From positions 1 to 64,000 of the forward strand of contig JAICXX010000004.1 in NCBI GenBank assembly GCA_025934485.1: a stretch of DNA of 64,000 nucleotides, in the 5' to 3' direction. Positions 42,993 to 52,474 of this stretch are shown piece by piece; the first letter of the stretch is position 1, and every line of letters begins with the position of its first letter. The notes beneath the pieces are model-generated. The model searched no databases and was not told the DNA's origin. It was given only the letters and a program-made list of their open reading frames with translations. The translations under genes and the position numbers were made by a program. The stretch is from Chitinophagaceae bacterium (GTDB taxonomy: Bacteria; Bacteroidota; Bacteroidia; Chitinophagales; Chitinophagaceae).

Positions 42993-43960
42993 TGGAGAAG
43001 TAGTTCACAGGGTTTGAGCCCCGTGTGCTTCTTGAATGCGGTGGAGAAATGTGAGATGGACGAATAACCTAACATAAGGGAAACCTCGGTGACGCTGAGT
43101 CCCTTTTCATACAGGAGGTAGCGGGCGTGTTCCATCCGCTGTCCCTGGTAGAAGTCGAAGATCGTCGTTCCGAACATCTCTTTGAAACCCTTTTTGAGAT
43201 AGCATTCATTGATGGCAACCTTACGGCTGAGTTCCTTGATGGTGAGCGGTTCGCCGATATGCTGCAAAAGGATCTCGCGGGCCTGAACGATCTTTTCGCG
43301 GTCCGCCTCGTTCGCCAGGAATTTACACTGAAAGCCTTCTACTTCTTTTTCGCCGACCATGCACTCCAGGCTGTATAACAAAAGCATCTGGCTTTGGGCA
43401 TTGACGAAGATATTCTCGTGAGCGCCCGTGAAGTTGTGGTTGATCAGGGTCTCCAAAACCAGTCGGGTCCTGCCGCATAAGGTAAGGGCCTTGGCGAAAG
43501 AGCTGGTATGCTTGAACTCGAGCAGATTGTCGCTTACGGTGGTGTCGGCCCGGCGGGGACGGGCAAATTGCGAGAGATGTACCGGTAGAAAACGGAAATT
43601 CAGGACATCCACGGTATCGATCCTTTCAGAGCAGCCGGAACCGGCGTTCAGCTTACAGGAATTACATTCGATGCCACCGGCTCCTTCCTGGAGCCGGACA
43701 TTTTGCCGTCTACAATATGTATTTCCGGCGATACAGAATCTGAGTTCCAGATAGTTCTGCGTCGGATCGTCCTTCCGGTAATGGTAAACGATCTCCCCCA
43801 TATCATCCAGGCTCCACTGGGGATTTTTGGAATAGCGTTTAATGGCATATTGCACCGATCCGGGGATCTGCTGCTCTCTCTCCTGCAAAAGCGTCAGCTC
43901 GCTTTGCATCATCGGTTGCTTGTATGCCGTCGCCAAAATCTCCGGAACCTGAAACATCAT
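42989..43960 (-). CDS. AraC-type regulator with five-cysteine segment, next to the haem operon
   Basis: The 323-residue protein has a C-terminal AraC HTH domain (about 225-323): LTIKELSRKVAINECYLKKGFKEMFG and VTEVSLMLGYSSISHFSTAFKKH. The N-terminal domain is no standard sugar-binding cupin. It has five Cys at 76, 83, 99, 102 and 110 (NTYCRRQ, GIECNSCKLNAGSGC), which would suit a metal, Fe-S cluster, haem or redox sensor; that is inference. It is convergent with hemL. Proximity suggests it regulates the haem genes. The intergenic region upstream of its start has no match to the half-sites of the hemH/hemA spacer. Confidence 0.83.
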   Translation of the reverse strand: MMFQVPEILATAYKQPMMQSELTLLQEREQQIPGSVQYAIKRYSKNPQWSLDDMGEIVYHYRKDDPTQNYLELRFCIAGNTYCRRQNVRLQEGAGGIECNSCKLNAGSGCSERIDTVDVLNFRFLPVHLSQFARPRRADTTVSDNLLEFKHTSSFAKALTLCGRTRLVLETLINHNFTGAHENIFVNAQSQMLLLYSLECMVGEKEVEGFQCKFLANEADREKIVQAREILLQHIGEPLTIKELSRKVAINECYLKKGFKEMFGTTIFDFYQGQRMEHARYLLYEKGLSVTEVSLMLGYSSISHFSTAFKKHTGLKPCELLLH

Positions 43961-44063
43961 TGTGCGAAATTAAGTCACAAACGGGAATAAATACGAACAA
44001 GTAGACTGGTTGGTTCAAAATGCAGGCGATTTTGACAAAACAATGACTCGACCGCTAATGTCT

Positions 44064-44093
44064 GTCCTTCGGACGAGCCGCAAAATGCGGCTC
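44064..44093. repeat. Tandem small hairpins between the AraC-type gene and gyrB
   Basis: GTCC-TTC-GGAC (44064-44074) is followed without gap by GAGCCGCA-AAA-TGCGGCTC (44075-44093). No T-run follows. The layout matches the pairs at 19032 and 33982 and may be a variant of the same element. The 272-base spacer has no gene. Confidence 0.5.
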
Positions 44094-44178
44094 AAGGCCC
44101 GGGGAAAAACCAATAAAAAAAAGCATAAAATGGGGGTTGAATGGGGATAGAAATACGCCGGAAACGCCTTATTTTTAG

Positions 44179-44186
44179 TACATTTG
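44179..44186 (+). promoter_or_regulatory. Candidate -7 element of gyrB
   Basis: TACATTTG matches TAnnTTTG exactly, 47 bases before the gyrB ATG. No well-placed -33 element is visible. Confidence 0.42.
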
Positions 44187-44229
44187 CAAGCCTTATTAAT
44201 TTATTGTTAACGACACTATTCCAGTCTAA

Positions 44230-46212
<1,983 letters not shown>

Positions 46213-46279
46213 AATTTCGTAATATTACACAATTTCTTACTAACCGGACCTGCCCAAAGCAGGTGTAAATCAGTGAATT

Positions 46280-46483
46280 ATGTCAGATGTAACACTCACG
46301 GCCTACAATGTTAAGACGAAAGAGAAGAATGTGCCCATCCAGGATGCCGTCATTACCAAAACCGCCAAGGGCGCTTATATGGCCCAGGGTCACGACGGAA
46401 AAGGCAACAAGCTGACGACACTTCTGGGCGAAGAAAAGGCGCTCGCTGCCATAAAAGCCGGGGTCGCCAAACAAGGCTGGTAA
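46280..46483 (+). CDS. Small conserved-looking protein, function unknown
   Basis: The 67-residue protein (MSDVTLTAYNVKTKEKNVP... ending in AIKAGVAKQGW) has no membrane helix or known motif. It has regular codon use, a start shortly after a 6-bp hairpin (ACCTGC-CCAAA-GCAGGT, 46248-46264), and follows gyrB by 67 bases on the same strand. It is likely real. I do not recognise the family. Confidence 0.6.
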   Translation: MSDVTLTAYNVKTKEKNVPIQDAVITKTAKGAYMAQGHDGKGNKLTTLLGEEKALAAIKAGVAKQGW

Positions 46484-46552
46484 ATGAGCCAACCGGCGTT
46501 TGTAAATGCCTTGCCTATCCCTCAATCCTCCCGATATCGTTAAAAGCACAGC

Positions 46553-47245
46553 CTAGCCACCGATAAAATATCTTACTCCAACGGTAAATTCGTCATTACC
46601 GGTCAGAGAACTGCTGATACTAAAACTGTGACCGCCGGACGTCTGTGCTGGCAGGCCGTTGTATTCCTGTGTCAGACTGTTGTGTGTGTAATTTATCGAA
46701 AGGAAATTCGGTAAGCTGGTTTCGAGCTGCCATCTGCGATTGAGGGCATAGGCAATCCCGGGATATACCTGTAACGCAAACCCGAAACCATTGGAATGAT
46801 CGCTGGTTTCGGCAAATTGTGTCGTGGAAGGACTTTCGTCCGAGCTGTGCGAGTAATTACCTCTCAGCTCCACTTGGCCGAAAAGAGAGAAGCCTGCTCC
46901 GATGGGTTTATAGCGACGCAGGAAAACTCCGGCTATAAAGCTATTTCCGGTTTGTGTGATCGACGATGTCGAGGCGGGATTCTCACTCGACGTATAGTGC
47001 GTATATGCGAGATCTATCCCCAACACCAGGTTGTCCTTGATAGCCTTGCCCAGCGAAGGGTTGATGCCAAACGAACTCTGTTTCGTAGTGGGAAAGTTTG
47101 TAGGCGGATTCGTCCCCTGGGAGCCGTTAGAAACCTGATCATAATAGTTGAGATTGCCGCCGAGGACGATATCGCCCCTCTTTACCTGGGCATTGGCAAT
47201 GGAATACACGAAAACACATAGGAGTAGTGCGTAGGCTTGCTTCAT
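46553..47245 (-). CDS. Outer-membrane beta-barrel protein
   Basis: The 230-residue protein has a signal peptide (AYALLLCVFVYSIANAQ) and alternating hydrophobic strands ending in FTVGVRYFIGG with a hydrophobic C-terminal region. These features suit small porin-like or OmpW/OmpX-type proteins of the Bacteroidota. It is alone between the 67-residue protein and serS on the opposite strand from gyrB. Substrate and role are unknown. Confidence 0.75.
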   Translation of the reverse strand: MKQAYALLLCVFVYSIANAQVKRGDIVLGGNLNYYDQVSNGSQGTNPPTNFPTTKQSSFGINPSLGKAIKDNLVLGIDLAYTHYTSSENPASTSSITQTGNSFIAGVFLRRYKPIGAGFSLFGQVELRGNYSHSSDESPSTTQFAETSDHSNGFGFALQVYPGIAYALNRRWQLETSLPNFLSINYTHNSLTQEYNGLPAQTSGGHSFSISSSLTGNDEFTVGVRYFIGG

Positions 47246-47384
47246 AAAAAAGATTTAAGGTTAATTGTTGTGATAAAGATTGCAAGAACGAAAGAAACCT
47301 GCAATACCGTTAGTTCACTTTAATGCAAGTTTAAGCTTCTGATTAAAGCCTGCTTAATTAACCTCATCTTAACTGATGAAACAC

Positions 47385-48653
47385 TTATATTCTATCCGCG
47401 CCGAAATAGGAGTGTAACGCCCTGGGCAATCCGATGTGCGTCTCCGTCTGGTGATCTTCGAGCAGACATGCCACGATCCGGGGTAGCGCCAGCGAGCTGC
47501 CGTTGAGCGAATGCGCCAGGGTCGACCTGCCGGACGCATCCTTGAACCGGATCTTCATGCGGTTCGTCTGAAAGGACTCAAAATTACTTACCGAGCTGAC
47601 CTCCAACCATTTCTCCTGTGCAGCGCTATACACCTCGAAATCGTAGGTCATCGCCGAAGTGAAACCCATATCCCCGCCGCATAAGCGAAGGATGCGATAA
47701 GGCAGCTCCAGGGATTGCAGCAATTTTTCGACATGCACTACCATCTCCTCCAGTACCTCGTAGCTCCTCACCGGATCTACGATCTGGACGATCTCGACCT
47801 TGTCGAACTGATGCAACCGGTTGAGCCCGCGCACATCCTTCCCATAGCTGCCCGCTTCACGGCGAAAACAAGGCGTATAGGCCGTCATCCGCACCGGCAA
47901 TTGGTTTTCTTTGAGCATTTCATCCCGGAAGATATTCGTCACGGGAACCTCGGCGGTGGGAATCAGGTAAAGATTGTCTTCACGCACATAATACATCTGC
48001 CCTTCTTTATCGGGAAGCTGACCGGTACCCCGCGCCGACGCCTCGTTGACCATGATCGGTGGTTGATATTCGGTGTATCCCGCAGCAGTGTTGTAGTCAA
48101 GGAAATACTGAATGAGCGCGCGCTGCAGCTTTGCGCCTTTGTTGATATACACAGGGAATCCGCTGCCGGTGATCTTATTCCCCAGCTCGAAATCGATGAG
48201 ATTGTATCTCTTTGCGAGGTCCCAGTGCGGCAATGCTCCTTTGGCCAGCGTTGGTTTGATGCCGCCTTCACGCACCGTGACATTGTCTTCGGCCGATACA
48301 CCGCGTTGCACAGCAGCAGCGGGAAGGTTGGGCAATAGGATCACCTTTGCATCCAAATCCCTTTCCACATCCGCCAATTGCAGGGCGATGGGCGACAGGG
48401 CTTCCTTGAGGACGGCTACTTCCTGTTTCTTTGTCTCTGCCTCCTGCTTCTGTCCCTTTGACATCAACATCCCGATCTCCTTGGAAAATGCATTTACCTT
48501 AGATTGTGTCGTATCGGCCTCCAGCTGCAGCTTTCTGCGTTGATCATCCAGCCGGACGATCTCATCCACCAGGCCGGTTTCCCTGAAATTCCTGACGGCC
48601 AGCCGCTCTTTTACGAAATCCACATTCTGACGAATAAATGCCACTTGTAACAT
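47385..48653 (-). CDS. serS: Seryl-tRNA synthetase
   Basis: The 422-residue class II synthetase has an N-terminal long coiled coil (residues ~28-100) that contacts the tRNA-Ser variable arm. The class II motifs are: motif 1 around GYTEYQPPIMVNEASARGTGQLP, motif 2 as TPCFRREAGSYGKDVRGLNR, and motif 3 at LNGSSLALPRIVACLLE. The length is standard. Confidence 0.95.
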   Translation of the reverse strand: MLQVAFIRQNVDFVKERLAVRNFRETGLVDEIVRLDDQRRKLQLEADTTQSKVNAFSKEIGMLMSKGQKQEAETKKQEVAVLKEALSPIALQLADVERDLDAKVILLPNLPAAAVQRGVSAEDNVTVREGGIKPTLAKGALPHWDLAKRYNLIDFELGNKITGSGFPVYINKGAKLQRALIQYFLDYNTAAGYTEYQPPIMVNEASARGTGQLPDKEGQMYYVREDNLYLIPTAEVPVTNIFRDEMLKENQLPVRMTAYTPCFRREAGSYGKDVRGLNRLHQFDKVEIVQIVDPVRSYEVLEEMVVHVEKLLQSLELPYRILRLCGGDMGFTSAMTYDFEVYSAAQEKWLEVSSVSNFESFQTNRMKIRFKDASGRSTLAHSLNGSSLALPRIVACLLEDHQTETHIGLPRALHSYFGADRI

Positions 48654-48669
48654 TTGTCGGGTTTTTGGG

Positions 48670-48686
48670 CAAAGGTAATACCTTTA
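48670..48686. promoter_or_regulatory. Divergent promoter palindrome between serS and the 113-residue protein
   Basis: AAAGGTA-A-TACCTTT (48671-48685) is a perfect 15-base palindrome. On the minus strand it contains TACCTTTG (48670-48677), an exact TAnnTTTG match 17 bases before the serS start. On the plus strand TACCTTTA ends 5 bases before the ATG at 48691, too close for a normal leader, so it is more likely an operator on that side. Confidence 0.4.
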
Positions 48687-48690
48687 CACT

Positions 48691-49032
48691 ATGCAACACG
48701 GACAAGATGATCTGCAAGCCCGGTGGTGGAACCTGGAAGCAACACTGGTGGAACGGTTTGGTAAAAAACCCGATATGGAAACGATCCTTTTCCTTATCGG
48801 CATACAGGAATTTGGCGACATCCGGAAGAAATTTACGAAGGAAGAAAAGCAAGATCTCATGCACATTGCAGTGTGCTCTCTTTTTGGTCAGAGTGGCTAC
48901 TACGAACTGGAAGGGGTAGACGAGCAGGGGTGGCCGCATTTTAAACAGCTGAAGGCGCTGCCGGAGATGGACGTCACTGAACAGGAGAACTTCCTCAAAG
49001 ACCATATCCTTCTGTATTTTGACAATTTATGA
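48691..49032 (+). CDS. Conserved hypothetical protein
   Basis: The 113-residue soluble protein (RWWNLEATLVERFGKKPDME, later LMHIAVCSLFGQSGYYELEG) has no known domain to me but reads like a conserved Bacteroidota family with well-ordered helices. It overlaps the next gene by 4 bases (ATGA at 49029-49032) and so forms a two-gene unit with the peptidyl-prolyl isomerase. Function unknown. Confidence 0.75.
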   Translation: MQHGQDDLQARWWNLEATLVERFGKKPDMETILFLIGIQEFGDIRKKFTKEEKQDLMHIAVCSLFGQSGYYELEGVDEQGWPHFKQLKALPEMDVTEQENFLKDHILLYFDNL

Positions 49033-49733
49033 TAAGAAAATTGCTTGCCGGGAGCGTGCTGCTACTGCTGATCTCCTGCAATCCCAAACTGTCCAACGGT
49101 TTGCGGAAGGATGATCTGAAAAAGGACGTAGCCATTATCACCAACTATGGAACCATCGTGATCCGGCTCTCCGATTCCACGCCGCTGCATCGTGACAACT
49201 TTCTCCGGTTGGTCAAGACGGGTTATTACGACAGCCTGACCTTTCACCGGGTTATCAAACATTTCATGATCCAGACCGGCGACCCCGGCAGCAAATATGG
49301 CCAGCCCGGCAAGCCCATGAGCCAGGGCGGCAGGGGCGGACCCAGCTATACCATCCCCGCGGAATTCAGGCCCTATCTTTTCAATAAACGCGGCGCAATA
49401 GGATCAGCGAGGAGCAATGATGATGTCAATCCCACCAGGGCCAGCAGCGCGAGCCAGTTTACCATCATGCAGGGAAAGAAGCTCACTGACGCCGAACTGG
49501 ATTCGACCGAGAAGCGCACTGGACGGAAAATCCCGCCGGATCAACGCGCGGTATACAAGGACATCGGCGGAGTCCCTCGTCTGGACCAGCTTTACTCCGT
49601 ATTTGGCGAAGTCGTCCATGGCATGGACGTGGTGGATTCCATCGCCGCCGTGCCCACCACGGGACGGCCGCTGGATAGGCCACTCGTAGATGTTAGGATT
49701 CTGAGAATGAAGCTGATCCGCCGAACCAATTAA
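49029..49733 (+). CDS. Lipoprotein peptidyl-prolyl cis-trans isomerase, cyclophilin type
   Basis: The 234-residue protein starts with a lipoprotein signal (LLLISCNPK, lipobox Cys17). The cyclophilin fold carries FHRVIKHFMIQTGDP, FNKRGAIGSARS-like segment, ASQFTIMQG, and YSVFGEVVHGMDVVDSIA. A long loop (residues ~150-175, LTDAELDSTEKRTGRKIPPD) precedes the last part and is a feature of some Bacteroidota enzymes. It acts in the periplasm. Confidence 0.9.
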   Translation: MIRKLLAGSVLLLLISCNPKLSNGLRKDDLKKDVAIITNYGTIVIRLSDSTPLHRDNFLRLVKTGYYDSLTFHRVIKHFMIQTGDPGSKYGQPGKPMSQGGRGGPSYTIPAEFRPYLFNKRGAIGSARSNDDVNPTRASSASQFTIMQGKKLTDAELDSTEKRTGRKIPPDQRAVYKDIGGVPRLDQLYSVFGEVVHGMDVVDSIAAVPTTGRPLDRPLVDVRILRMKLIRRTN

Positions 49734-49772
49734 CCGAACCAAATAATTGTATATTCGCAAAAAAAAGTTACC

Positions 49773-50153
49773 ATGAACTTCCCTGATAATCTGCGTTACA
49801 CGAAAGACCATGAATGGATCCGGCTGGAAAAGAACAACGAAGCAGTGATCGGTATCACCGAATTCGCACAGAAGGAACTGGGCGATATCGTTTATGTCGA
49901 AGTAGAAACTGTTGGCAAAGCTTTGGCCGCGGAAACCGTTTTCGGATCGGTAGAGGCGGTAAAGACCGTGTCGGACCTCTATCTCCCCGTTGCCGGCACC
50001 ATCCTGGAAGTCAACCCGGAACTGGCATCCGCCCCCGACCTCGTGAATTCGGACCCCTACGGCAAAGGCTGGATGATCCGGATGACGGTCAAAGATCCCG
50101 CCGACCTGAACAAATTGATGGATGCCGCCGCCTATGGTAACATTGTGCATTAA
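49773..50153 (+). CDS. gcvH: Glycine cleavage system H protein
   Basis: The 126-residue protein shuttles the lipoyl-bound aminomethyl group. The lipoylation site is Lys64 in [12 protein letters not shown]. The segment [11 protein letters not shown] and the end GKGWMIRM are typical. gcvP and gcvT are not nearby. Confidence 0.96.
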   Translation: MNFPDNLRYTKDHEWIRLEKNNEAVIGITEFAQKELGDIVYVEVETVGKALAAETVFGSVEAVKTVSDLYLPVAGTILEVNPELASAPDLVNSDPYGKGWMIRMTVKDPADLNKLMDAAAYGNIVH

Positions 50154-50182
50154 TTGACGAATCAATTTATGCACTAATTGAC
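50146..50182 (+). repeat. Direct repeat before the ECF sigma gene
   Basis: TGCATTAATTGAC (50146-50158) and TGCACTAATTGAC (50170-50182) differ at one base and have a 24-base period. The first copy overlaps the gcvH stop and the second ends 3 bases before the sigma factor start. A regulatory site or a recent duplication is possible. Confidence 0.5.
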
Positions 50183-50185
50183 TCG

Positions 50186-50734
50186 ATGGCAGGTCCCATT
50201 ACATATACGGAGCAGGAACTGGTCCAGGCCCTTAAAGAAAGGAACAACCAGGCATTCGGTTTCCTCTACGACAACTATGCTGGTGCGCTATATAGTATTA
50301 TAAAACAGATCATTACAGATAATTCCGAGCTCGCGAATGACGTTTTACAAGAGGTATTCATCAATATCTGGCGGAAAATAGAGACCTATGATCAAGCCAA
50401 GGGCCGTCTGTTTACCTGGATGCTGAATATCGCCCGCAACGCCAGTATCGACATGCTCCGATCGAAAAGTTATCAGAACTCCCAAAAAAACCAGGAGTTG
50501 CCGGATAACGTATATAGAGAAGTAACCAATCATACGATCATCCAGAATGTCGATAATATCGGGCTGAAAAAGGTCCTGGAAACGTTGAGACCGGAGCAGC
50601 GCGTCCTGGTGGAACTGGCTTATTTCAAAGGATTTACCCATGAAGAGATTGCGGAAATGATGTCGATCCCCCTGGGCACCGTAAAGACGCGCATCCGAAA
50701 TGCGCTTCTTCAATTAAGAGGATATCTAAAGTGA
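50186..50734 (+). CDS. ECF sigma factor (SigK-like)
   Basis: The 182-residue sigma-70 family protein has region 2 (ELANDVLQEVFINIWRKIET and LFTWMLNIARNASIDMLRS) and region 4 (QRVLVELAYFKGFTHEEIAEMMSIPLGTVKTRIR). There is no region 1 or 3. The next gene, overlapping by 4 bases (GTGA at 50731-50734), is its anti-sigma factor. The target promoters are not identified. Confidence 0.93.
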   Translation: MAGPITYTEQELVQALKERNNQAFGFLYDNYAGALYSIIKQIITDNSELANDVLQEVFINIWRKIETYDQAKGRLFTWMLNIARNASIDMLRSKSYQNSQKNQELPDNVYREVTNHTIIQNVDNIGLKKVLETLRPEQRVLVELAYFKGFTHEEIAEMMSIPLGTVKTRIRNALLQLRGYLK

Positions 50735-51519
50735 ACGTACAAGAATACATAGAAAGCGGCATCATCGAGAGTTATGTGATGGGGCTGGCCAGCGAGCCGG
50801 AAAGGGCTGAATTTGAAAGACTTTGTACGCTGTATCCCGAGTTAGTCACGGCACGCAGGAAATTCGAAGAAAGGCTGGAAGGGTACGCATGGGAAAATGC
50901 CGTCCCGCCGCCGCCGGAGGTCAAGGTGAAAGTTTTAGAAGCCATCGGTAAGAGCTCTAACATTATCACTTTGGAAAAGGATAAAGAACCACCGTCCCCA
51001 ATGCTGCCAAAGATCATTGCCGGCGCAGCTGTGGTCCTGCTCATCGCCATGGCCTATCTCTATTATCAAACCAGGCAGCAGAACAAAGATCTCACGGATA
51101 CTAACAGCCGGCTGAAGGTTTCCCTGGATACGACGAGGAATATCCTGCAAAGGATCGTGGACGAACAAAAGGACCTCGTCAGCAATCCCAATGTCACCGT
51201 CGTCAATATGGTCGGCACCCAGATTGCGCCAAAATCATCAGCCAACATCTACTGGGATTCTGCCTCCTCGAACGTATACCTGGTGGTCAAGAACATGCCG
51301 AAACTGCCCAATAACCAGCAGTACCAGCTGTGGGCTCTAATCGACAACAAACCCAAGGACCTGGGCGTATTCGACGCTACCGATGACAAGGTCATCCTGA
51401 AAATGAAGAACACCCAAAAGGCACAGGCCTTTGCCATTACCATCGAACAAAAAGGCGGCAGCCCTTCCCCTACACTACAAAAGATGCAATCCATGGGTAA
51501 GACCTTGCAAAGTCAGTGA
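50731..51519 (+). CDS. RskA-type anti-sigma factor (inner membrane)
   Basis: The 262-residue protein has a GTG start that overlaps the sigma stop. The cytoplasmic part starts with IESYVMGLASEPERAEFERL, the sigma-binding zinc-less anti-sigma region; one membrane helix lies near residue 92-108 (IIAGAAVVLLIAMAYLYY); a short coiled coil and an RskA/anti-sigma-K C-terminal periplasmic domain follow (NQQYQLWALIDNKP). It should hold the sigma factor at the membrane until a signal is sensed. Confidence 0.9.
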   Translation: MNVQEYIESGIIESYVMGLASEPERAEFERLCTLYPELVTARRKFEERLEGYAWENAVPPPPEVKVKVLEAIGKSSNIITLEKDKEPPSPMLPKIIAGAAVVLLIAMAYLYYQTRQQNKDLTDTNSRLKVSLDTTRNILQRIVDEQKDLVSNPNVTVVNMVGTQIAPKSSANIYWDSASSNVYLVVKNMPKLPNNQQYQLWALIDNKPKDLGVFDATDDKVILKMKNTQKAQAFAITIEQKGGSPSPTLQKMQSMGKTLQSQ

Positions 51520-51593
51520 GGCCCCCGCATCATATTAGTGGAAAAATGTCTACATTTCGGGGCCAAAGTCGACATAGACCGGCTTTTTCAAAT

Positions 51594-52004
51594 ATGATCC
51601 CATTTCTCAAAAGATATTTCTCTTCGCTCTTTTTTCCTGTAATCTGGACCCTGGTCATCATCGTCCTTTTAGCTCTCCCGGGCAAGATGCTTCCCAATGA
51701 AGCAGGCTTTCGCATTCCCAATTTCGACAAGCTCGTCCACATGGGTCTTTTTGGCGGATTCGTACTCTTCTGGGGGCTCTATATGACCAGACGAACTGCG
51801 GATAATCACACCCTGCTGCGGGCATTCTTCATCTTTTTTGTCATCGCCAATTTCTTCGGTTACGGAATGGAGCTGGTTCAGAAATACTGGATCCCCGGCC
51901 GGGACTATGATCTTGCGGATGTTATCGCGGACATGGCAGGCGCAGGAATAGCATATGGCATTTGTAATCTTCGGTTAGTCGGTGACGTTATAACGCGCAA
52001 ATAA
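51594..52004 (+). CDS. VanZ family membrane protein
   Basis: The protein, read from ATG 51594 (MIPFLKRYF, 136 residues), has four membrane helices with the VanZ-like motif FDKLVHMGLFGGFVLFWG and the end DLADVIADMAGAGIAYG. The frame is open from 51516 (GTG overlapping the anti-sigma gene), but those 26 residues are polar and unlike the family, and a TACATTTCGG stretch before 51594 looks like a promoter. VanZ proteins are linked to teicoplanin resistance in enterococci, but most relatives have no known role. Confidence 0.82.
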   Translation: MIPFLKRYFSSLFFPVIWTLVIIVLLALPGKMLPNEAGFRIPNFDKLVHMGLFGGFVLFWGLYMTRRTADNHTLLRAFFIFFVIANFFGYGMELVQKYWIPGRDYDLADVIADMAGAGIAYGICNLRLVGDVITRK

Positions 52005-52033
52005 CGCAGTGGAAGACCTACCGCAAAAAATAA

Positions 52034-52053
52034 ACCCCTGTAGAAACAGGGGT
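52034..52053 (+). terminator. Hairpin after the VanZ-type gene, perhaps a weak terminator
   Basis: ACCCCTG (52034-52040) and CAGGGGT (52047-52053) pair around TAGAAA, 30 bases after the VanZ stop. No T-run follows, so it is a weak terminator or, alternatively, a 5'-leader hairpin of the micro-ORF. Confidence 0.4.
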
Positions 52054-52074
52054 CGTAACCAAAACTAACTGCTT

Positions 52075-52146
52075 ATGAGAAAATTGACTGCTTTATGTGA
52101 GTCAAATAGAAAAGACTTAGTGATTCAAATTCAAAAGCGTACGTGA
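52075..52146 (+). other. Micro-ORF, possibly a decayed gene start
   Basis: ATG at 52075 opens 23 codons (MRKLTALCESNRKDLVIQIQ then KRT, stop TGA). The opening MRKLTAL is like the start of a signal peptide, but the hydrophobic core is lost where the repeat begins. It might be the remnant of an exported protein gene interrupted by repeat expansion, or a leader peptide. Coding status is unproven. Confidence 0.25.
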
Positions 52147-52163
52147 GTCAAATAGAAAAGACT
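52097..52163 (+). repeat. Three 23-bp tandem repeats
   Basis: Units start at 52097, 52120 and 52143. Units 1 and 3 share GTGAGTCAAATAGAAAAG plus ACT; unit 2 is GTGATTCAAATTCAAAAG. The word GACTGCTTTAT directly precedes unit 1 (52086-52096) and recurs at the end of unit 3 (52160-52170), so a longer segment was duplicated. Confidence 0.85.
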
Positions 52164-52474
52164 GCTTTATACACTTAATAACGCAAAACAGGTGCCAATA
52201 TTATCTTGTTCTTTCGCTTCTGTTTTACACCTCAAACTTACGATGGAAATCGGATTTTGATTTCCCTCTTTGGGAGTAATAACATTTATTTAGCATTACT
52301 CCTTTTAAGATATACAATTTCTTGTTTTATAGCAAGTTTTACCCCGTTTTTTTTAAGAACTTCTATCGGGAGTCGCCGGAGTCAAGCGCTCTCCTCTCGT
52401 AATAGACAAGCGGGGGAAGGGAAAGTTTAACGCTTTAATTCCATTTTAATGTCGCGCCATCCTTTAGCCGGACT

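Larger units (their letters stand above)
52005..52474. other. 470-base stretch with a hairpin, a micro-ORF and 23-bp repeats
   Basis: Nothing in this stretch resembles a normal gene. It has a hairpin (52034-52053), a 23-codon frame (52075-52146), the 23-bp repeat array (52097-52163), and AT-rich sequence. A 74-codon frame at 52206-52430 has a poor composition and no family resemblance. Confidence 0.55.

Noticed and set aside
51594-52004. Glycopeptide resistance gene
   Set aside because: VanZ-like fold alone, without vanHAX or other resistance genes, does not support a resistance role.
52206-52430. 74-codon plus-strand frame
   Set aside because: AT-rich, irregular composition, no start signal and no family resemblance.
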